NCBI GenBank assembly: GCA_013398295.1
Contig: VZSF01000975.1
Span: forward strand, 434,001-498,000
Reading direction: 5' to 3'
Origin: Chionis minor
Taxonomy: Eukaryota > Chordata > Aves > Charadriiformes > Chionididae
DNA: 64,000 bases
Positions within the stretch are counted from its first letter, which is position 1. The number at the start of each line of letters is the position of its first letter. A program made the translations under genes and the position numbers. The notes under the pieces are model-generated. The model saw nothing but the letters and a program-made list of their open reading frames with translations. It did not search any database and had not been told where the DNA came from. Below are positions 12,228 to 25,800 of the stretch, in pieces.

Positions 12228-12352
12228 CTGGTCCGGTTTACCTTCTCTTTTCGGAATAAAGGTGATGCGCCTAACCTGCGAGGGGGAATTGCTTTCATAG
12301 TTCCGAGGCTCGTACGGCTGCAATATGTAAAGAGTAGCTTTTGCTGGCAAAG

Positions 12353-12376
12353 AAAAAAAAAAAAAAAAAAAAAAAA
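12353..12376 (+). repeat. poly-A tract (24 A)
   Basis: This is an uninterrupted run of about 24 A immediately downstream of the CpG island. It is not preceded by a CR1 or other retroposon body, so it is a simple repeat rather than a retroposon tail. Such tracts are frequently variable in length between individuals. Confidence 0.85.
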
Positions 12377-15300
12377 GGAGATCCTTTAGAAAGGGAATGT
12401 TTCAAAGGAAAAACAAGTCGGTGCCTGGCAAACTCCACTTTACCATATGGAAATAAATAACCTGCATGTTTATGCTGCTCCTCAGGTGAACTACAGAGTT
12501 ATTAGGGCTGCCAAGACCATGGCACAGAACAATAATTTAATGCCTGTATTTTTCCTTTCTCTTCCTTCAACACCTGTAGTTTTTTCCTTTGGAATCTAGC
12601 TTTTGCTGATGAACAAAGAAATGGGGAGATTTAAGAAGAGGGAATTTAATGTGGTACCAACTTTAAAAAATGTTCAGGAATACTTTTGCAGATATAAATC
12701 AAAAACTGTGGCAATTAATACCAAGATGTTCAAGTTTCCAGTTCTGGAATTAGTTATAGTTACTTTGTTCTGCTAATTGCCATGATTTAAAGTGATAAGA
12801 AACCGAGTCAAAGATTAAAAGTGTTCAATGTTTAATATGCTGGTACTAAGACACCCAACATATGGTTTTTGTTTGTGTGTTTTTCCCCTTTGCCTTCTGT
12901 AGCTCCTATCAAGAAATGTCTCATTCTAAAGCTGTATGAGTATATATAGAGGCTGAAGAAGAAGTGTTTATATCTTTTACAGTGTTAGCAGCTTTGTGGC
13001 TTGCACAGAGAGAGGAGGGAGAGGGAAAGGATTCTGTCTGCATAACTTCCTAATTTTGCAACAGAATAAGTGCATTTAAAGCTTCTGAACTGGTGTGGAT
13101 TTAAGAGATTAGAAGTGACACTGACATTGACAAATCAGATACAATAAAGGCTTTAATTGACTGAAGGAGTTTAGGGGCTACTGTATGAAGAATCCAATAA
13201 CCAGTTTAACTACTCAAATAGTGTACCTAATAGGAAATAATAAATAGTAGGCTCCAGTTAATTTAAAAGCTTGATGACATTTATTTTACTGTGATTAGAA
13301 TTCACTAAATACCTAGGCCACTTAAGAACTCTCTACATTTATTTCAGTAATCCGCGATTACACAATACAAAGTTTTAAATAATGACGTATGTAGTGAGTA
13401 TTACAAGTGCTTATAAAATTGAGATATATTGTTATTCAATCTAGCTATGACTAGGTCTGCTCTAATCACTATCAGAAGAATAATATTTATTTTCATTTCA
13501 AACACCACTTAAGACAGTAGGGTTTCTCAGCTGTATTATACTCTTGTACTTTTTGTCAGTCCAGTCCTCTCTATCCAGTTCCTGGTATTTGACAATGTTA
13601 ATTTAGCTCTGGATACTGATGTGCCAAACAATTCCAAGCTTTTATTGACTGCCGTATCTATAATATGGATGGGGTTAGAACAATGTGTTTTTGTTAAGGT
13701 GAAATCTTCATTATGATTCATTGCCTTTTTGCTAGCAAAAGGTGGATATTCCAGTTCAAAGGTGAGATGACCATGGCCTACAAACGAATATTTGACATTT
13801 TACTACTTTACTCTTCTTGCTTAGATCAATATCAAACTTAACTTAAAATCATCTTATGCCAGCCTTCCAGCTGTGCCTTTATTTTTTTTTAATTAAAAAA
13901 TATTTAAACCTTTCCCACAGTTTTACATGTCAACACATTTCATAGGTCCACATCACTTACCAAAGCTGCATTACTAGGTGTCACGTCAGTTCTCGCAATA
14001 TTTCTGTTCCTACTCAGTTTAGCCAAAATTCACACATGAATAAATTATTTGTTATTTATGCTGAAATACAGGATGATTGATATAACATAGATTTAGTACT
14101 GATTTGCTACACACTCACAATGTTCTGATTCAAAACATTCAGACTGTTTTTAATATATGAGTCCTTTTAAGTACTAATGCACATGCTTTATTAGATAGTA
14201 ATCATGGACCTAGGCAAGGCAAGGAAACTTAATGATATGATAATCCAAATCAGATAGCAATCAACTTATTATAGGAAATGAGATTTTTTAGTTTAATCTT
14301 TCAAAAGGAAGAGAAATCATTTCTGGAAGACCATTTTATAAGGGGGGAGGGGAAGAGTGGGTTTTTGTCTTACTTCCAATCAGAAACTAAGTTTAGTTAA
14401 AAAAAATTGAAGAAAACCCTATTTCTTGGATAAAAATAGTGTTACAACCTTTGTTTTTTCTTTAAAATAATAAAGATAAGTGTGATAATGCTAGAACAGG
14501 GACTGCGTAGCAAATTGACTATTGGTCTGGGAAAGCATCCTTCTTGTCCTGTGCTTAAATGACAGATTATGTCCATGGAGCATACTCTGTGAAGTCCACA
14601 TTCCATCAACGGCCCACGGTATTAAAGGAAGAATTAGTATTACGTTGCTTGATTGTGAGAATAGATAATTTTGTTTGTCTGATGAATGAGTCAACTCATA
14701 CATTTCCACAATGACATCAAGTAGCAATCCCTACAATGAAGCTTTGAGTCATTCCTCCTACACAAGATACTCAATTGTATTGTCAGATAATTTTGAGCAA
14801 AGTGACAAAAGGGGAATTTTTTGATAAAAAATCAATGCATTTAATATTTCTTAAAGAAAATAAAGGTGTCAGCTAAGCTGAAATACGATAATTACATCGG
14901 TTGCTGAAAAAGTATCCATATCACAAGTAGTAAAAATGTTAACTAAAAGTAATTCTTCTTCCTCTATAACTTGCAAAGGAAAACTATCCTTAGAAAATAC
15001 TAAGTGAAGTAGGTTTGTAATAGCATTTACATAATACATTTTCTTCTGTATCCAGTTTACAATAAAAACAGGAGATAGAGGAGTTCCTTCACACTCCAAG
15101 TTTTGGCCTAAAGGTGAGGGTTTTATTCTATCTAGGATAAATTATAAGGACACTCCTCTAGGAACTTTCAAATTCTAAAAACAGCCACAAAACTTTGTGC
15201 TGCGACCATTCTCTTTGTCCATCATCAAGGTTCTTTATGCGTAGGGGTGCCAGAGAAGGAGTCTTGAGAGCCTATTCTGTTCCCCTATATTTTCTCTCCT

Positions 15301-18300
15301 TATAATCCATTACCAAAATAAAACACACAAAAAAATTCTTTTCACCTATATGATTATGAGATTTTTTTTTTAAATTTTATTTTTCATTGCTCTTTTAGTA
15401 AGATCAAAGGGACCAGAGATCAAAAAAAGTATTTCTAATGTGGGAGATGTGAGATGCAGATCTGCATCTGTCCCTCCAATGTCATTGTTTTTTGTTGGAA
15501 AGAAATCCAGATGTACAGACACGGAGAGCACACCTTGGATATCCTCCAACAGGACACCTGTCTGGATGATTAAAAGACCAGTAATGTAGATCACACATCT
15601 GTCACACAGTACAGACACTGACAACTTTTTTGGTTTTTTATTTATCTTTTGCTCTGTTTTGTTTTGAATTGTAAATGAAGTCCAGTGGATGTCCTGATAC
15701 ACAATAAAGATTGTACTAAAATAAGACCATGGTCAAGAACTTAACAACTCAGATTTTAAAGTACTTCTGTAAACTCAGTTTAGAACTTTTGTCTACATAT
15801 AGCATGGTGCTTTTTTTTCTGTAATTGTATATTTCTACATAGGAGTGTGACACTGTGAGTGCATAGAGTCAATCCTACGTGGTTTAGTGAGGATGATATT
15901 AATTTTAGCTAAGTTCAGTCAGGAAAGTTTATCTTATAACCTGTGGAGAGAAAGAAGCATCTCCAAAAAAAGGATTAATCTCATCCTTAAGATAATTATT
16001 TCAGACAGGTGAGCTGAATCGCTCTCCGGAGGGGTTGAATTTGCTCTGTATAGATAACCTAACTGAACACTTTCAATTATGTGTCTGAATTCCAGACTTT
16101 TAAATATGGTCTAATTAAGATCTTTAAGATTTCTCTGTAGCAGTGAATGCCACCAGTAATATAAATAATAAATAAACAAACAATTATACCCATTATTTGC
16201 TGCACATTGGAGTCACTGTTATCTCTTTCTGCAGTAGATGGACTCCGGACTTCATCTTTGCAGCAGCAGGGGTGTTGGCCAGAGTACTTGGCCTAAGACT
16301 TTGAGGTTCCACAGGTGTTTGCTGGCAGTCAGAAAATATAAAGATTTGGTAAATGTATATCCATGGCTGGCAACAGGAGGAAGCATGCTCCATCTTTTAC
16401 ATTTATTCAAGCTTTGTTTCCCATGGTTAAAACTCTTATTCCTATCCCTGACCATTTGTTTACATGCTCCCAGAATCATTGGAGACTCTGACTATTGCTC
16501 ATGTATGCTGCATATTTTAAAAGTATTACAACTTAGCTAAACGTGATCAGATTTTTCTCTCCAAAAGAAAGAGATAGCACACACATTGTTTCTCCTAGCA
16601 GTCTTCAAGTCCCAGCACTAACATTAGGGACTCCTCAGACATTCTAAGTATTGAGCACGGACAAAGAAATACCACTTAGTCTCATTCTTTGACAACAGCA
16701 TCAAGTGTCTAGAATCTATAATTTCAGGACAAATGGTCAGTGTCCGTTGGTAAACAGGAATTTTTAAACAGGGGTGTTGGGCAGTCAGCCTGTCCTTTCA
16801 GTTGTCAGTCTATTCTTTTGGATCAGCCTCTATGCAGAAGTTCTTAAGTAATATTCTGAACAGTTTACTCTGCCCCTATGCGACAAACAGACCAGAGAAT
16901 TTAATCCAGCAAATCCTTCATGAGGCCCATAATTTTGGTGAAATAATTTGTTGCAGTTTAAAAATACATACACATAAAATAGTAAGAATGTGTCAAAAAA
17001 GTTGTGCTATTCCTTAGAAATCCAGACATGAAGGTGGAAATTACTGCATACGAGGTATTGATATTTTGCTTATCAGCTATCAGAATCAATCTCTTAATAA
17101 ACATTAAATTTTAGGATCTCTACTTTCTTAGAGTGTTACCTAATAGAGAAGTGAGTGATTATAATGGATAAACAGAAGGTGGAAGCGTACTTTCAACAGA
17201 GAAAAATTAGAAAACAATGTGAAAATACTTCTCTCCTCCTATTCACTGGCTTATAAACTTAACAAAATATTGTTGTCAAATGCTCAGAGAGGAAGAAGAC
17301 TTTCTGAAAGAAACGTAGTCTAAATAACCTATTACAATCTATCATAGAATAATATTACGTTATCAGTCGCAAATGGAAAGTATGGCTTTCATAGTTGCCA
17401 AGCTGTACTTACCCACATCTGATGGTCCCCATTAATTTTTAACAATCGTTCTGTCATCAGACCAGTGAGCTGTAGAAAATACTGTGGAGATGTCACATTC
17501 CTTGATGATTGCAGTTAATGCTGTTGCCCCTCTGAATCAGCATGAAATGTAGACACTTTTATGACTGAATCTGCAATCTGGGATTTGATCATGCTATTTA
17601 TAGTATTGCTAATGGTCTCTAGCACAATGTGTTGAAGTCATTCTCTCAGTTACCCTTGTTTTTAGTTGTAAAGGCAGAACAGACATCTGGATCTTACATA
17701 TCAGTAACTAGACAGAAAACAGCACAAAGAGGTCATGACTTTCACTGGTGAAAGATTTTAACGGGTTTGATTTTTTTTTTTAATGTCTCTGGATTTTTTT
17801 TTTTCTTTCTGAGAAAAGGGGGGAAATTATTTTGATTTGGTTTCTAGAAGGTCAGTTGCCGTTACATGGTAAAACAAAATGATGCTTAATGACATTTCAA
17901 GAAAGTAAAGTTTAACTAAAGAGGAAACAGCTGTACATGGGCTTAAAACAATGGAATTCAAGTTACTATGTGTTACTATACAAGCAAAACACAATTTTAA
18001 TTTTTATCAAAATATTTTAGAAACACTGCTTCACTTCTGAGAATGAATGTTTTATTTACAAGTCCTCATTTTGCTTCCAAACCTTATTCCTAAAATGTGT
18101 AGTATCTAGTCTGTTTTAATTTTTGAACCTAGAGAAAATTATTTGCTTTGAAAACCAATATTTGGCAAGGATTCTTCTCAAGTTAATAACATTAGAATAC
18201 TTAGAAGATTCCCTGATTTTTCTCCCTCTCTGAAAGCATATCTGAATCTTACCATTCACAATATCCCCCAAATTATGAAGAAGCCTATTTAATGCCACCG

Positions 18301-21300
18301 TCCTCGTGATTGCTGCTGTTACCAACGTGTAAAGAACAGTAGGAATTGTAGCATCTTGCTTCATTATTTTGTCTTATAATTCTCGTAGAACCGTGGGGCA
18401 AAAACAACAGCTAAGTATATTAATAATCCCTGGAAACACTGCTTGATTTCCTATGGGTTTATGTCCCTTAATTAATCAATTTTTTAAGTGATTTATGTTA
18501 AGATAAATATGTTATCTCTCCATATGCTTGTAAAATTAAGCCATTTCTCTCCCTGCAGGATGAACAAGTACTGGCTTGTGCTAACTAGTTAGAACTAAGT
18601 ACCTTCACTAGCAGACCAGGAGAGATGTGTTTTCTCGCTGCCTCTCCTTTCAGCTTCCTTGAACACAGAGCACAGGAAGTGAGAGGCAGATTACTGTGTT
18701 CTGCTGTAATTGACACTAGAGAATTGTCCCCAAGGTGTCCAACTTCAGTGTCTACTGCTACATTCAAAAATTATCAGGTATGGATGAAGAGTAAGCCTTA
18801 TTTCTCAAGAAAACAAACAGTGGGATTGTGTTTAAATGTATGGACACTAGAACTGTATCACTAGAGCTCTGAGAACTTTCATCAGCTGTGAATATCACTG
18901 GAGAGTGGATCTGTCCTTTTCCATGGGAACACTGTGTTATGAGGATACAGTCTGTGAAATATTTCCAGAAAAATGCTAGGCATTTCATGTGCAATTATAG
19001 GTCTAGTATATCTTATGAAATTTTACAGTTAGTTTTTCCTATGTACTAATTTAGCTTGCATGAATATCATTCAGTAAGACATTGAAGCATCCTCTCTATC
19101 AAATAATTTTCTATGGGTACTCAGAAGTAACAGTAATTCATTAACGTCTTTCCAGAACAGGTAAAACCCCTGAAGCCTGTAGTTCTCTAAAAAGATTAAT
19201 TTCTTTATTTAGTTTGACCAAAAATTTCTAAAAGGTAAATGTTTCATTTATAGTTGGCTAATTGTTTCTTCCTGGTATCCGACAGAGAGACCTTTAGGTT
19301 ACTTCTAAATTAGAAGCAGACAAGAAAATAAGCAGACCCAAATCCTCAGTGGGCTTGTTAACTTCCTTCCTGTGACAGAGAGAGGAGGTATCACTTGCAC
19401 ACTTGCACCAAATTCCCTCCTGGGCCTTGCAGTGTTTCACATTGGCACTGCAGTAGGTTCTCTGAGCTCCAGGAGAGCTACACTAAAAGAAATAGTTAGT
19501 CTGACTTTGCTAGGAGTCTCAGAAATTCAATGATCACAAAGGACTCTGACAGACAATTATAATATCATTGATATGAATAACTGTACTTAATCGTACGGAT
19601 AATGGGAGATAATAGTGTTTTTGTACTAACATCACACTACCTTTCAGGACAGCCTTATTCATTGTCAGTTATTTGGTTGAATTAGCAAGCTTATTTTTAA
19701 TGTGGCTTTTTACTAAGTATTCCATTTCCAAGAAAGGATTGATCCTCTTTTTTGATTTTTTAATTTTTTTTTTATTTTGGTCACACACAGTATGCTCTGC
19801 AGTATGTTCCAGGGACCATACTGCATTTGAGGTAAAAGCTTTTAAGCAGCTTCATTTCTGTATTAAAAAAGATGACAGGAATCTTGAAATTAAATCATCT
19901 GTTACACACTTGAGTTCTGGGCAATCCTCTGTCTAAAGGCGTTGAAAACTACGTTGTTGTCTTTACAGGATCATACCACAAACACTGACCAGCAGACACA
20001 GGGGGAGACAGGGCTCTTCCCAGCCAGTCAGCTGAATCTGGGACACTGTGCAACCACTGGAATACAGGCATGCTGGCTATGTAGGAAATCAAGCAGCATT
20101 GTAGCTTTGTAGTACTCTGATGAATGACAAATGCTGGATTATATTTAAATTTTATCCAGCAACTGTTTAATAAATAATACACAGACAATTCAGAGAGCTG
20201 GCTGCAGAATTGGGGTGATTACTTTCCAAAGAACATACTGCAGGTGTAATATGCAGCTGTAGTGCAACCGTAGGCTTTGTGTGCGCATCATGACTATGTT
20301 TCCCTTTCACTTTGGGATGAGAACCCCAGACCTCTACATCCTTTGTTCCCCTCAGAAAGAAATACCAGGTGCCACTGTGCAATCCAACAGCTATTCTGGA
20401 AATGAGGACAGTGATGCAAAGCACAGACTGTATCTGCCCCACAGAGGTAGACATGGAGCTTTTTGTAGACTGCCTTATGTGGGTCTGCGCTCAGCATATA
20501 AACTTCCTTGACAATCACTCAAAGGTATTTAACTGTTACAGACAGGGCATCTAACATAGGTAATCATCAGTGCTCACTAATAACCTGTATTTTATGTGGT
20601 CTAATACGTAAACTTACTGTCTAAAATAAGCAGTCTGATCTTGACCTTATGCACTATGAGAAACATTACTCAGAGAATATATTAATCCTCTTCATTCTTT
20701 TAATGTTTTGATGCCACTTTTAAAGTCTTTGCTTAAATCACAAAAAGATGTTTTTAATAGCATATTTGGCATCGAGTTCTTCTACGCTATTCTGTCTTCC
20801 TTACCTGTATGTCTACTTTACTATTCCTTAGATCTTAAAATCAATGAATAAAGTTATTCTATGAAGGACAGAGTAAGTGAAGACAGTTTGAAGATATTTG
20901 GTGTGGTGTCTTCCCCTTGGTAAAGATTTGTGGTTACACTAATCATCTACAGACTGGGGGAGGGACAAGTGTTTGGCACAAGGGAAAGACCATTAGTTCT
21001 CATACATTTCCTTAACAGACTGTTGTCAGAGAAAAGCCTGTAAGTCCTAGCTAAATGCAAAGATGTCCTAAAAGATATTTGTCTCTTCAGAAAGCGAAAT
21101 TGGCTGGGGATATACTAATGGGAATTCCTTCTGAAGTGAAAGCATATTTCTCTGTTGTCAGGTTTTTGGGTACAAACAAATTGGTGTCTGGTGTATGGGG
21201 AGGGGCGGGAAATAACTTTCCTTTTGCTTCACCCCACTTCACCTTTTTTAAAGTTATAGACTATGAAAAGTCACATCCTGTGTCTGCAATACGAAACCAC

Positions 21301-21502
21301 TTTTGCCCTCTGACTCATGCTGTTCTGGCCAATGTCAGTGCACACGTTTCCTGAGCATCTGTGGATCTGCACTCTTGTGGTCAATTTTGTCAGTTTGGAA
21401 TCTCAGATTCTTAAGAATTATAAAGCTCAAATTGACTTTTTAAACTCCTTATTAATTTCCTGTACAGGTTTTGTATTGACGAAAAGCCTAATTCCAACCC
21501 AC
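12377..21502. other. AT-rich non-coding stretch downstream of the promoter island
   Basis: No exon, RNA gene or clear mobile element is recognised in these 9 kb. If the promoter at 12 kb is real, this is first-intron sequence. Open frames reach about 110 codons (for example minus strand 15370-15702) but lack domains or splice edges. A perfect inverted pair GTAATC/GATTAC lies at 13347-13361. A simple T-rich patch lies near 17771-17813. I see nothing else that the sequence supports. Confidence 0.5.
13347..13361. promoter_or_regulatory. inverted TAATC pair (possible paired-type homeodomain site)
   Basis: Perfect 6-bp arms GTAATC and GATTAC are separated by CGC. TAATCC-type cores bind OTX/PITX/CRX homeodomain proteins, and inverted pairs with a 3-bp spacer can bind paired-class dimers. 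A retained CpG in the spacer is unusual in this AT-rich setting. It lies 1.1 kb downstream of the candidate splice donor. Function is inference only. Confidence 0.25.
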
Positions 21503-22120
21503 AAAGCCAATCGTATCCTAGGTTGCATAAAAAGAAGCATGGCCGGCAGGTTCAGGGAGGTGATTCTGCCACTCTAATCCACTCTGGTGAGACCCCACCT
21601 GGAGTACTACATCCACCTCTGGAGTCCCCAGAACAAGGAAGACATGGACCTGTTAGAGCAGGTCCAGAAGAGGGCCACGAGCATGATCAGAGGGCTGGAA
21701 CACCCTAGAAGAGAGACTCACAGAGTTGAGGTTTTTTAGCCTGGAGAACAGGGACACCTTGCAGTGGCCTTTCAATATTGAAAGGGGGCTTATAAGAAAG
21801 ATGGAGAGAGACTTTTTTTTCTTTTTTTTTTTTTTTACCAAGGCCTGTAGTGGTAGGACACGAGGTAACATTTTTATACTGAAAGAGAATAGGTTTAGAT
21901 TGGGGATAAGGAAGAAATTCTTTACGTTAAAGATGGTGTGACAGTGAAAACAGGTTGCCCAGAAGAACTGTGGATGCCCCGTATCCCTGGAAGTGTTCAA
22001 GGCCAGGTTGGATGAGGCTTGGATCAACCTGATCTATTGGAAGAAGTCCCTGCCCACAGCAGAAGGTTTGGACTAGATGGTCTTTAAAGGTCTCTTCCAA
22101 CCCAAACCACTTGATTTTGT
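21503..22120 (+). mobile_element. CR1 LINE fragment with ORF2 C-terminus remnant
   Basis: The 5' part encodes the recognisable C-terminal end of CR1 ORF2. A frame through 21577 reads KANRILGCIKRS and REVILPL and then stops at TAA, where CR1 has a tyrosine codon. Beyond the stop the same frame continues with VRPHLEY-like text. The rest is CR1 3' sequence, including TTCAAGGCCAGGTTGGATG and CTTCCAACCCAAACCA near the tail. The octamer tail itself is eroded. Oddities are a T-rich expansion at 21813-21836 inside the element and a small rearrangement near 21705-21720. It is 5'-truncated and inactive. Another CR1 begins about 225 bases downstream in the same orientation. Confidence 0.9.
21813..21836 (+). 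repeat. T-rich expansion inside CR1
   Basis: Eight T, one C and fifteen T replace the short T run expected at this point of the CR1 sequence (after AGAGAGAC). This is best explained by replication slippage after insertion. Confidence 0.75.
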
Positions 22121-22344
22121 AATTGAAAGCCCATTGGATTAAGGAGATATACTCTGAGATTAATAGTTTTAAACAGACACCTTTTAATGAGCCACCACAA
22201 ACACACATGCAAATTTAAAAAAAAACCAAAACAAAAAAACAATGGCTCATCCACTCATTCCATAGTACTAACAAATTATTGAAAGTAATTCTGCCAAGTA
22301 CTAAATTGATTACAAAGTGGGGATTGCAATGTTTACCCAAAATA

Positions 22345-22893
22345 TCAGCATAGCAGGAAGGACTATGAGAAGAACCTCAGCACTGGTTAGGCTACAGCTG
22401 GAGTACTGGGTCCAGTTCTCAGCTCCTCAGAGCGAGAGACAGAGGCATACTGGTGAGAGTCCAATGAGGGCTACAAAAATGATTAGGGACTGGACCATCT
22501 CTCCAATGAGGAAAAGCTGAGAGAGTAGGGACTGTTCAGTCTGGAAATAGAAGGGTCAGGGGGATCTTGTCAATGTGTATAATACCTAAAGGGAAGATGC
22601 ATGGAGAACAGAGCCACACTCTTCTTTTCAGTGGTGGCTAGTGATAGGGCAAGAGGCACAGGGCACAAACTGAGACACAGAAGGTTCCCTTTGAATGTTA
22701 GTAAACACTTTTTTACTGTTAGGGTGATTGAACACAGGCTGCCCAGAGAAGTCATGAATCTCCCTCCTTGGAGAAATTCAAAAGCCATCTGGACATGGTC
22801 CTGGTCAACCAACTTCATGCGACCCTGCTTGAAGAGGGTGGTTGGTCCTATGGGTGTCGCCTCCCACCTCAATCATTATGTGATCCTGTGATC
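22345..22893 (+). mobile_element. CR1 LINE fragment, second copy in tandem
   Basis: Recognisable CR1 text runs from the region encoding the LEYWVQF-like ORF2 end (near 22400), through GGGGGATCTTGTCAATGTGT and the 'CAGTGGTGGCTAGTGATAGG' box, to a tail ending ATGTGATCCTGTGATC near 22893. It belongs to a different CR1 subfamily from the copy at 21503-22120, since the 3' untranslated text differs (CATCTGGACATGGTCCTGG here). Substitutions are numerous, suggesting an old insertion. It lies in the same orientation as its upstream neighbour. The gap between them is ordinary AT-rich sequence, so these are two independent insertions and not one split element. Confidence 0.88.
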
Positions 22894-25800
22894 TTTAATC
22901 TTTTGAGGACCCTCAGAAGCACTGTTGCTTTTTGCTTTGACCAAATAAATTAGAAAAATAATAAAAATTTTTAAGAGTGAAGAATGCTTGAGACTGATAG
23001 AATTTCTGGGCAGCGGCTCAAAGCTACATAGCTTGAAGCTCTATGGTCTGCCTCCTGCAGCTGTACAAAACCCATTGATTTTCTGGACAAAAAGACTGGG
23101 ATCTAATAAGAATGACTAGATGGATCAGCAACAACATGTTGATAGGTGACCCACACACCCAGTGCTTCTTTCATGGCTTGGGTTCTCCTGTGTATAGTTT
23201 TCACCAGGGGACAAACCCATATGCAACCTGGAAGGACTGCTTATTACTTACATTGTCTAATTTAGTCAACAAAATTGTAGATTTAATGATACACAACTGA
23301 ACCTTCCTTTTGTGATGGGCAGTCACTCAGGGCCTAGAAATTTGATGGGCAACTGCTTCATTCAGTACTTGTTCTCTTAGCAGTATCGTGTAAGCCAAAC
23401 CTCTGTCTTGTACAATGACTGACTGCAAATCACTCAAACCAGCACTTCTTAAATTTACAGTTCACCTACCCTTGTTTCATTTTCTTCACATTTTCTAAAA
23501 CCTCACTACTCTGTAATAGAAGTAGTCCATTAAAAATACAGGAAAAAAAAAAGAAAATTACAATGTCTGGTATAATATAGCTTATTTTCTTAATTGCAAG
23601 TCAATTTAAACATTAATGACACACTGGAAATGCAATACTGTATGTTTTATAATACAGAGATGTTATGAATATAAGACCTTGATAGAACTTGCTTGAAAGA
23701 GAGAACTTGCTGAGAGAAAAATAAAGAAAATGCTGTTATTGTTGCTTTTTTTCATTCTGTTTTGATTTGGTAAAGATTACTGAGGTAATTCAGACAGCCT
23801 TGGAAGACTTTTGTTGATGCTGCTTTCCAGTTCAGTGCTAGATCACATAGGTGACAACTCTTCAGTGGTCCAACAAGGACCAACTTTAGTAACATCAATT
23901 TGTATTTTTGTAGCACTGCACAGTCTGCTTTTGCAGCAGCAAGATTTGATAGGATTTATGAGATATTAGATGAAATCTTATGATTGACTTCGAATTTCAT
24001 CACAAGTATCATTATAATATAGCTTCAGGTTTACAAAAATAGTTTGTTCATGTGAAAATACTGCCTATATAATGCCAATTTTTGTGCTAATGTAGATTTC
24101 CAACTGTGTAAAGCAGAAATGCAGGTAAATTCAATTTAACATGCCCAGAGGCACAGACTTACATACTTCTTTCTGAAACTAATCAGTTATTCATTCATGA
24201 GCCTTATTTTCCTCAGTCATCTCTACATACTTTACACTTCAATCTTTGCAAAATCTTACCTTTCAAAAGTCAGTATTCAGTTATGAGCAGTGAAAAACAT
24301 TTAATTGATATCTAAGGTATTCCAAATAAACTCTTTATAGTTCATTTTCCCCCTCGAAGAGCACCTCTGTTTTCGAAAAAGAATAAGTATTTCTTGTCTG
24401 GTTTTCATGACAAATGCAAGTAAGCACGTCCTAATAATTTTTGAACACTTTACCTAGTTTAATAGTGAAAGCCACTTCAAGCTTTGTGAAAAGAGGCAGA
24501 GACTCTGAAAGAAAGACAGGAAAACCTCCATCATTGTACATTGTCTGGCAGAAGTAAACTGCCCAATTAGCATGTGCGGACTGGTGCAGACTGGCTGGTG
24601 AGATGGTGTGCCTAAAGCTTCAATCTACATATTGGGTTAACAATGGGTTAGCAAGGTCCCAAGTGTCTACTTCATGTGGAGATGAGTTAGGAAAGATACA
24701 CATCTATGGGAAAGTGTCTCCATTAGTTCTGTGCAGAGAACAATTATTTCCTGCCAAGCCTTGCAGTGAGAATAGAGCTTTTCCTCTGTGTGGACAGGTT
24801 TCCACTAATCCACGATTACTCTAAGTATATTTCTTTTCATTTACATTTCTTGACCAATGTTTTAATACTGCCTTTTCCTCCTTTCCTGCTTTCCTCCTCC
24901 TCAGTCATATTTGTCCCTATTCCTTCTCTCCTGCCCAGTGATCTCGTCTTTAAGTTATTCCAGTGTTTCTCAGCTCAATACATATAGACCATAGGTGGTT
25001 CACAGATGACAGAAAGTGGTATGTGAGATGCTAAGTGGTTTTTAAATGATATACTCACACACACAGACTCAAGTAAAGAAACAAACCGGGGAAGATTATA
25101 AACCTAGTTGCTAGTGTGCACTGTGTGTCTGTCATGTGTCGATTTTTGTTTTAGCCATGTAGAATTCCCATTGAGGATTCCATTTGACCTGCAGTTACAA
25201 ACACTATTTTTTTTTTGTCTCAGGTGTTAGCACAGTTTTTCAGTGCACTAAATAAACATAGTCTGCACTCATACTGTTAAAATCTAGAGCATTCAGGGTG
25301 AGTTTCCAATATTCCCTCTATGTTCCATCTACAAAAAAATGTAATATCACACAGACTCACCTGTGGATCCTAGTCCTTTGTTTCAAACTGCTAGAGGTCA
25401 GCTTTTAGTATTTGGATTGAAATTCTTAAATGAGATCTGCTCCATATGATCCTTTTTATTTTAGTAATTCAGTTGCATTATGGTCTTCACAGGCCAAGAG
25501 AAATCGGGTATATCTACGTAGTACTGTTCTTGCTGTGCTGCAAGGTAAGCAAAAGCCATGTGGCTTTCTTAGTACTGGGTAATAATTTCTGCCATAAAGT
25601 AGAATAATAGCAGTCAAGTCATAACCACCGCAGCATGGTCATTTGGCTTTTGGGTGCAGCTGGTCCTCATCCTGCTGTCTTGCAATGCTGCAAGCAAAAT
25701 GAGCTTGTGTCTTCTTGCAGTGCAACCTTGTTAGAGAAAATGTTCAAAGCAAGAAGTAGTAGACAACAGAGCAACATCTTCAAGGACAAGTGTTATTCAA

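Larger units (their letters stand above)
11995..12335. promoter_or_regulatory. small CpG-rich island
   Basis: About 25 CpG dinucleotides fall within roughly 340 bases, whereas the flanking tens of kilobases are AT-rich and nearly CpG-free. The densest part is 12040-12100. Local maintenance of CpG in a vertebrate genome usually marks an unmethylated promoter. The island contains the CCAAT box, the palindrome, the candidate first exon and the start of the following intron. It is the only such island in the window. A weaker GC-rich patch lies at 42330-42480. Confidence 0.7.

Noticed and set aside
12027..12350. Minus-strand open frames of 88 and 107 codons over the CpG island
   Set aside because: GC-rich sequence lacks stops. 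The splice donor and element order favour a plus-strand leader, and no family is recognised.
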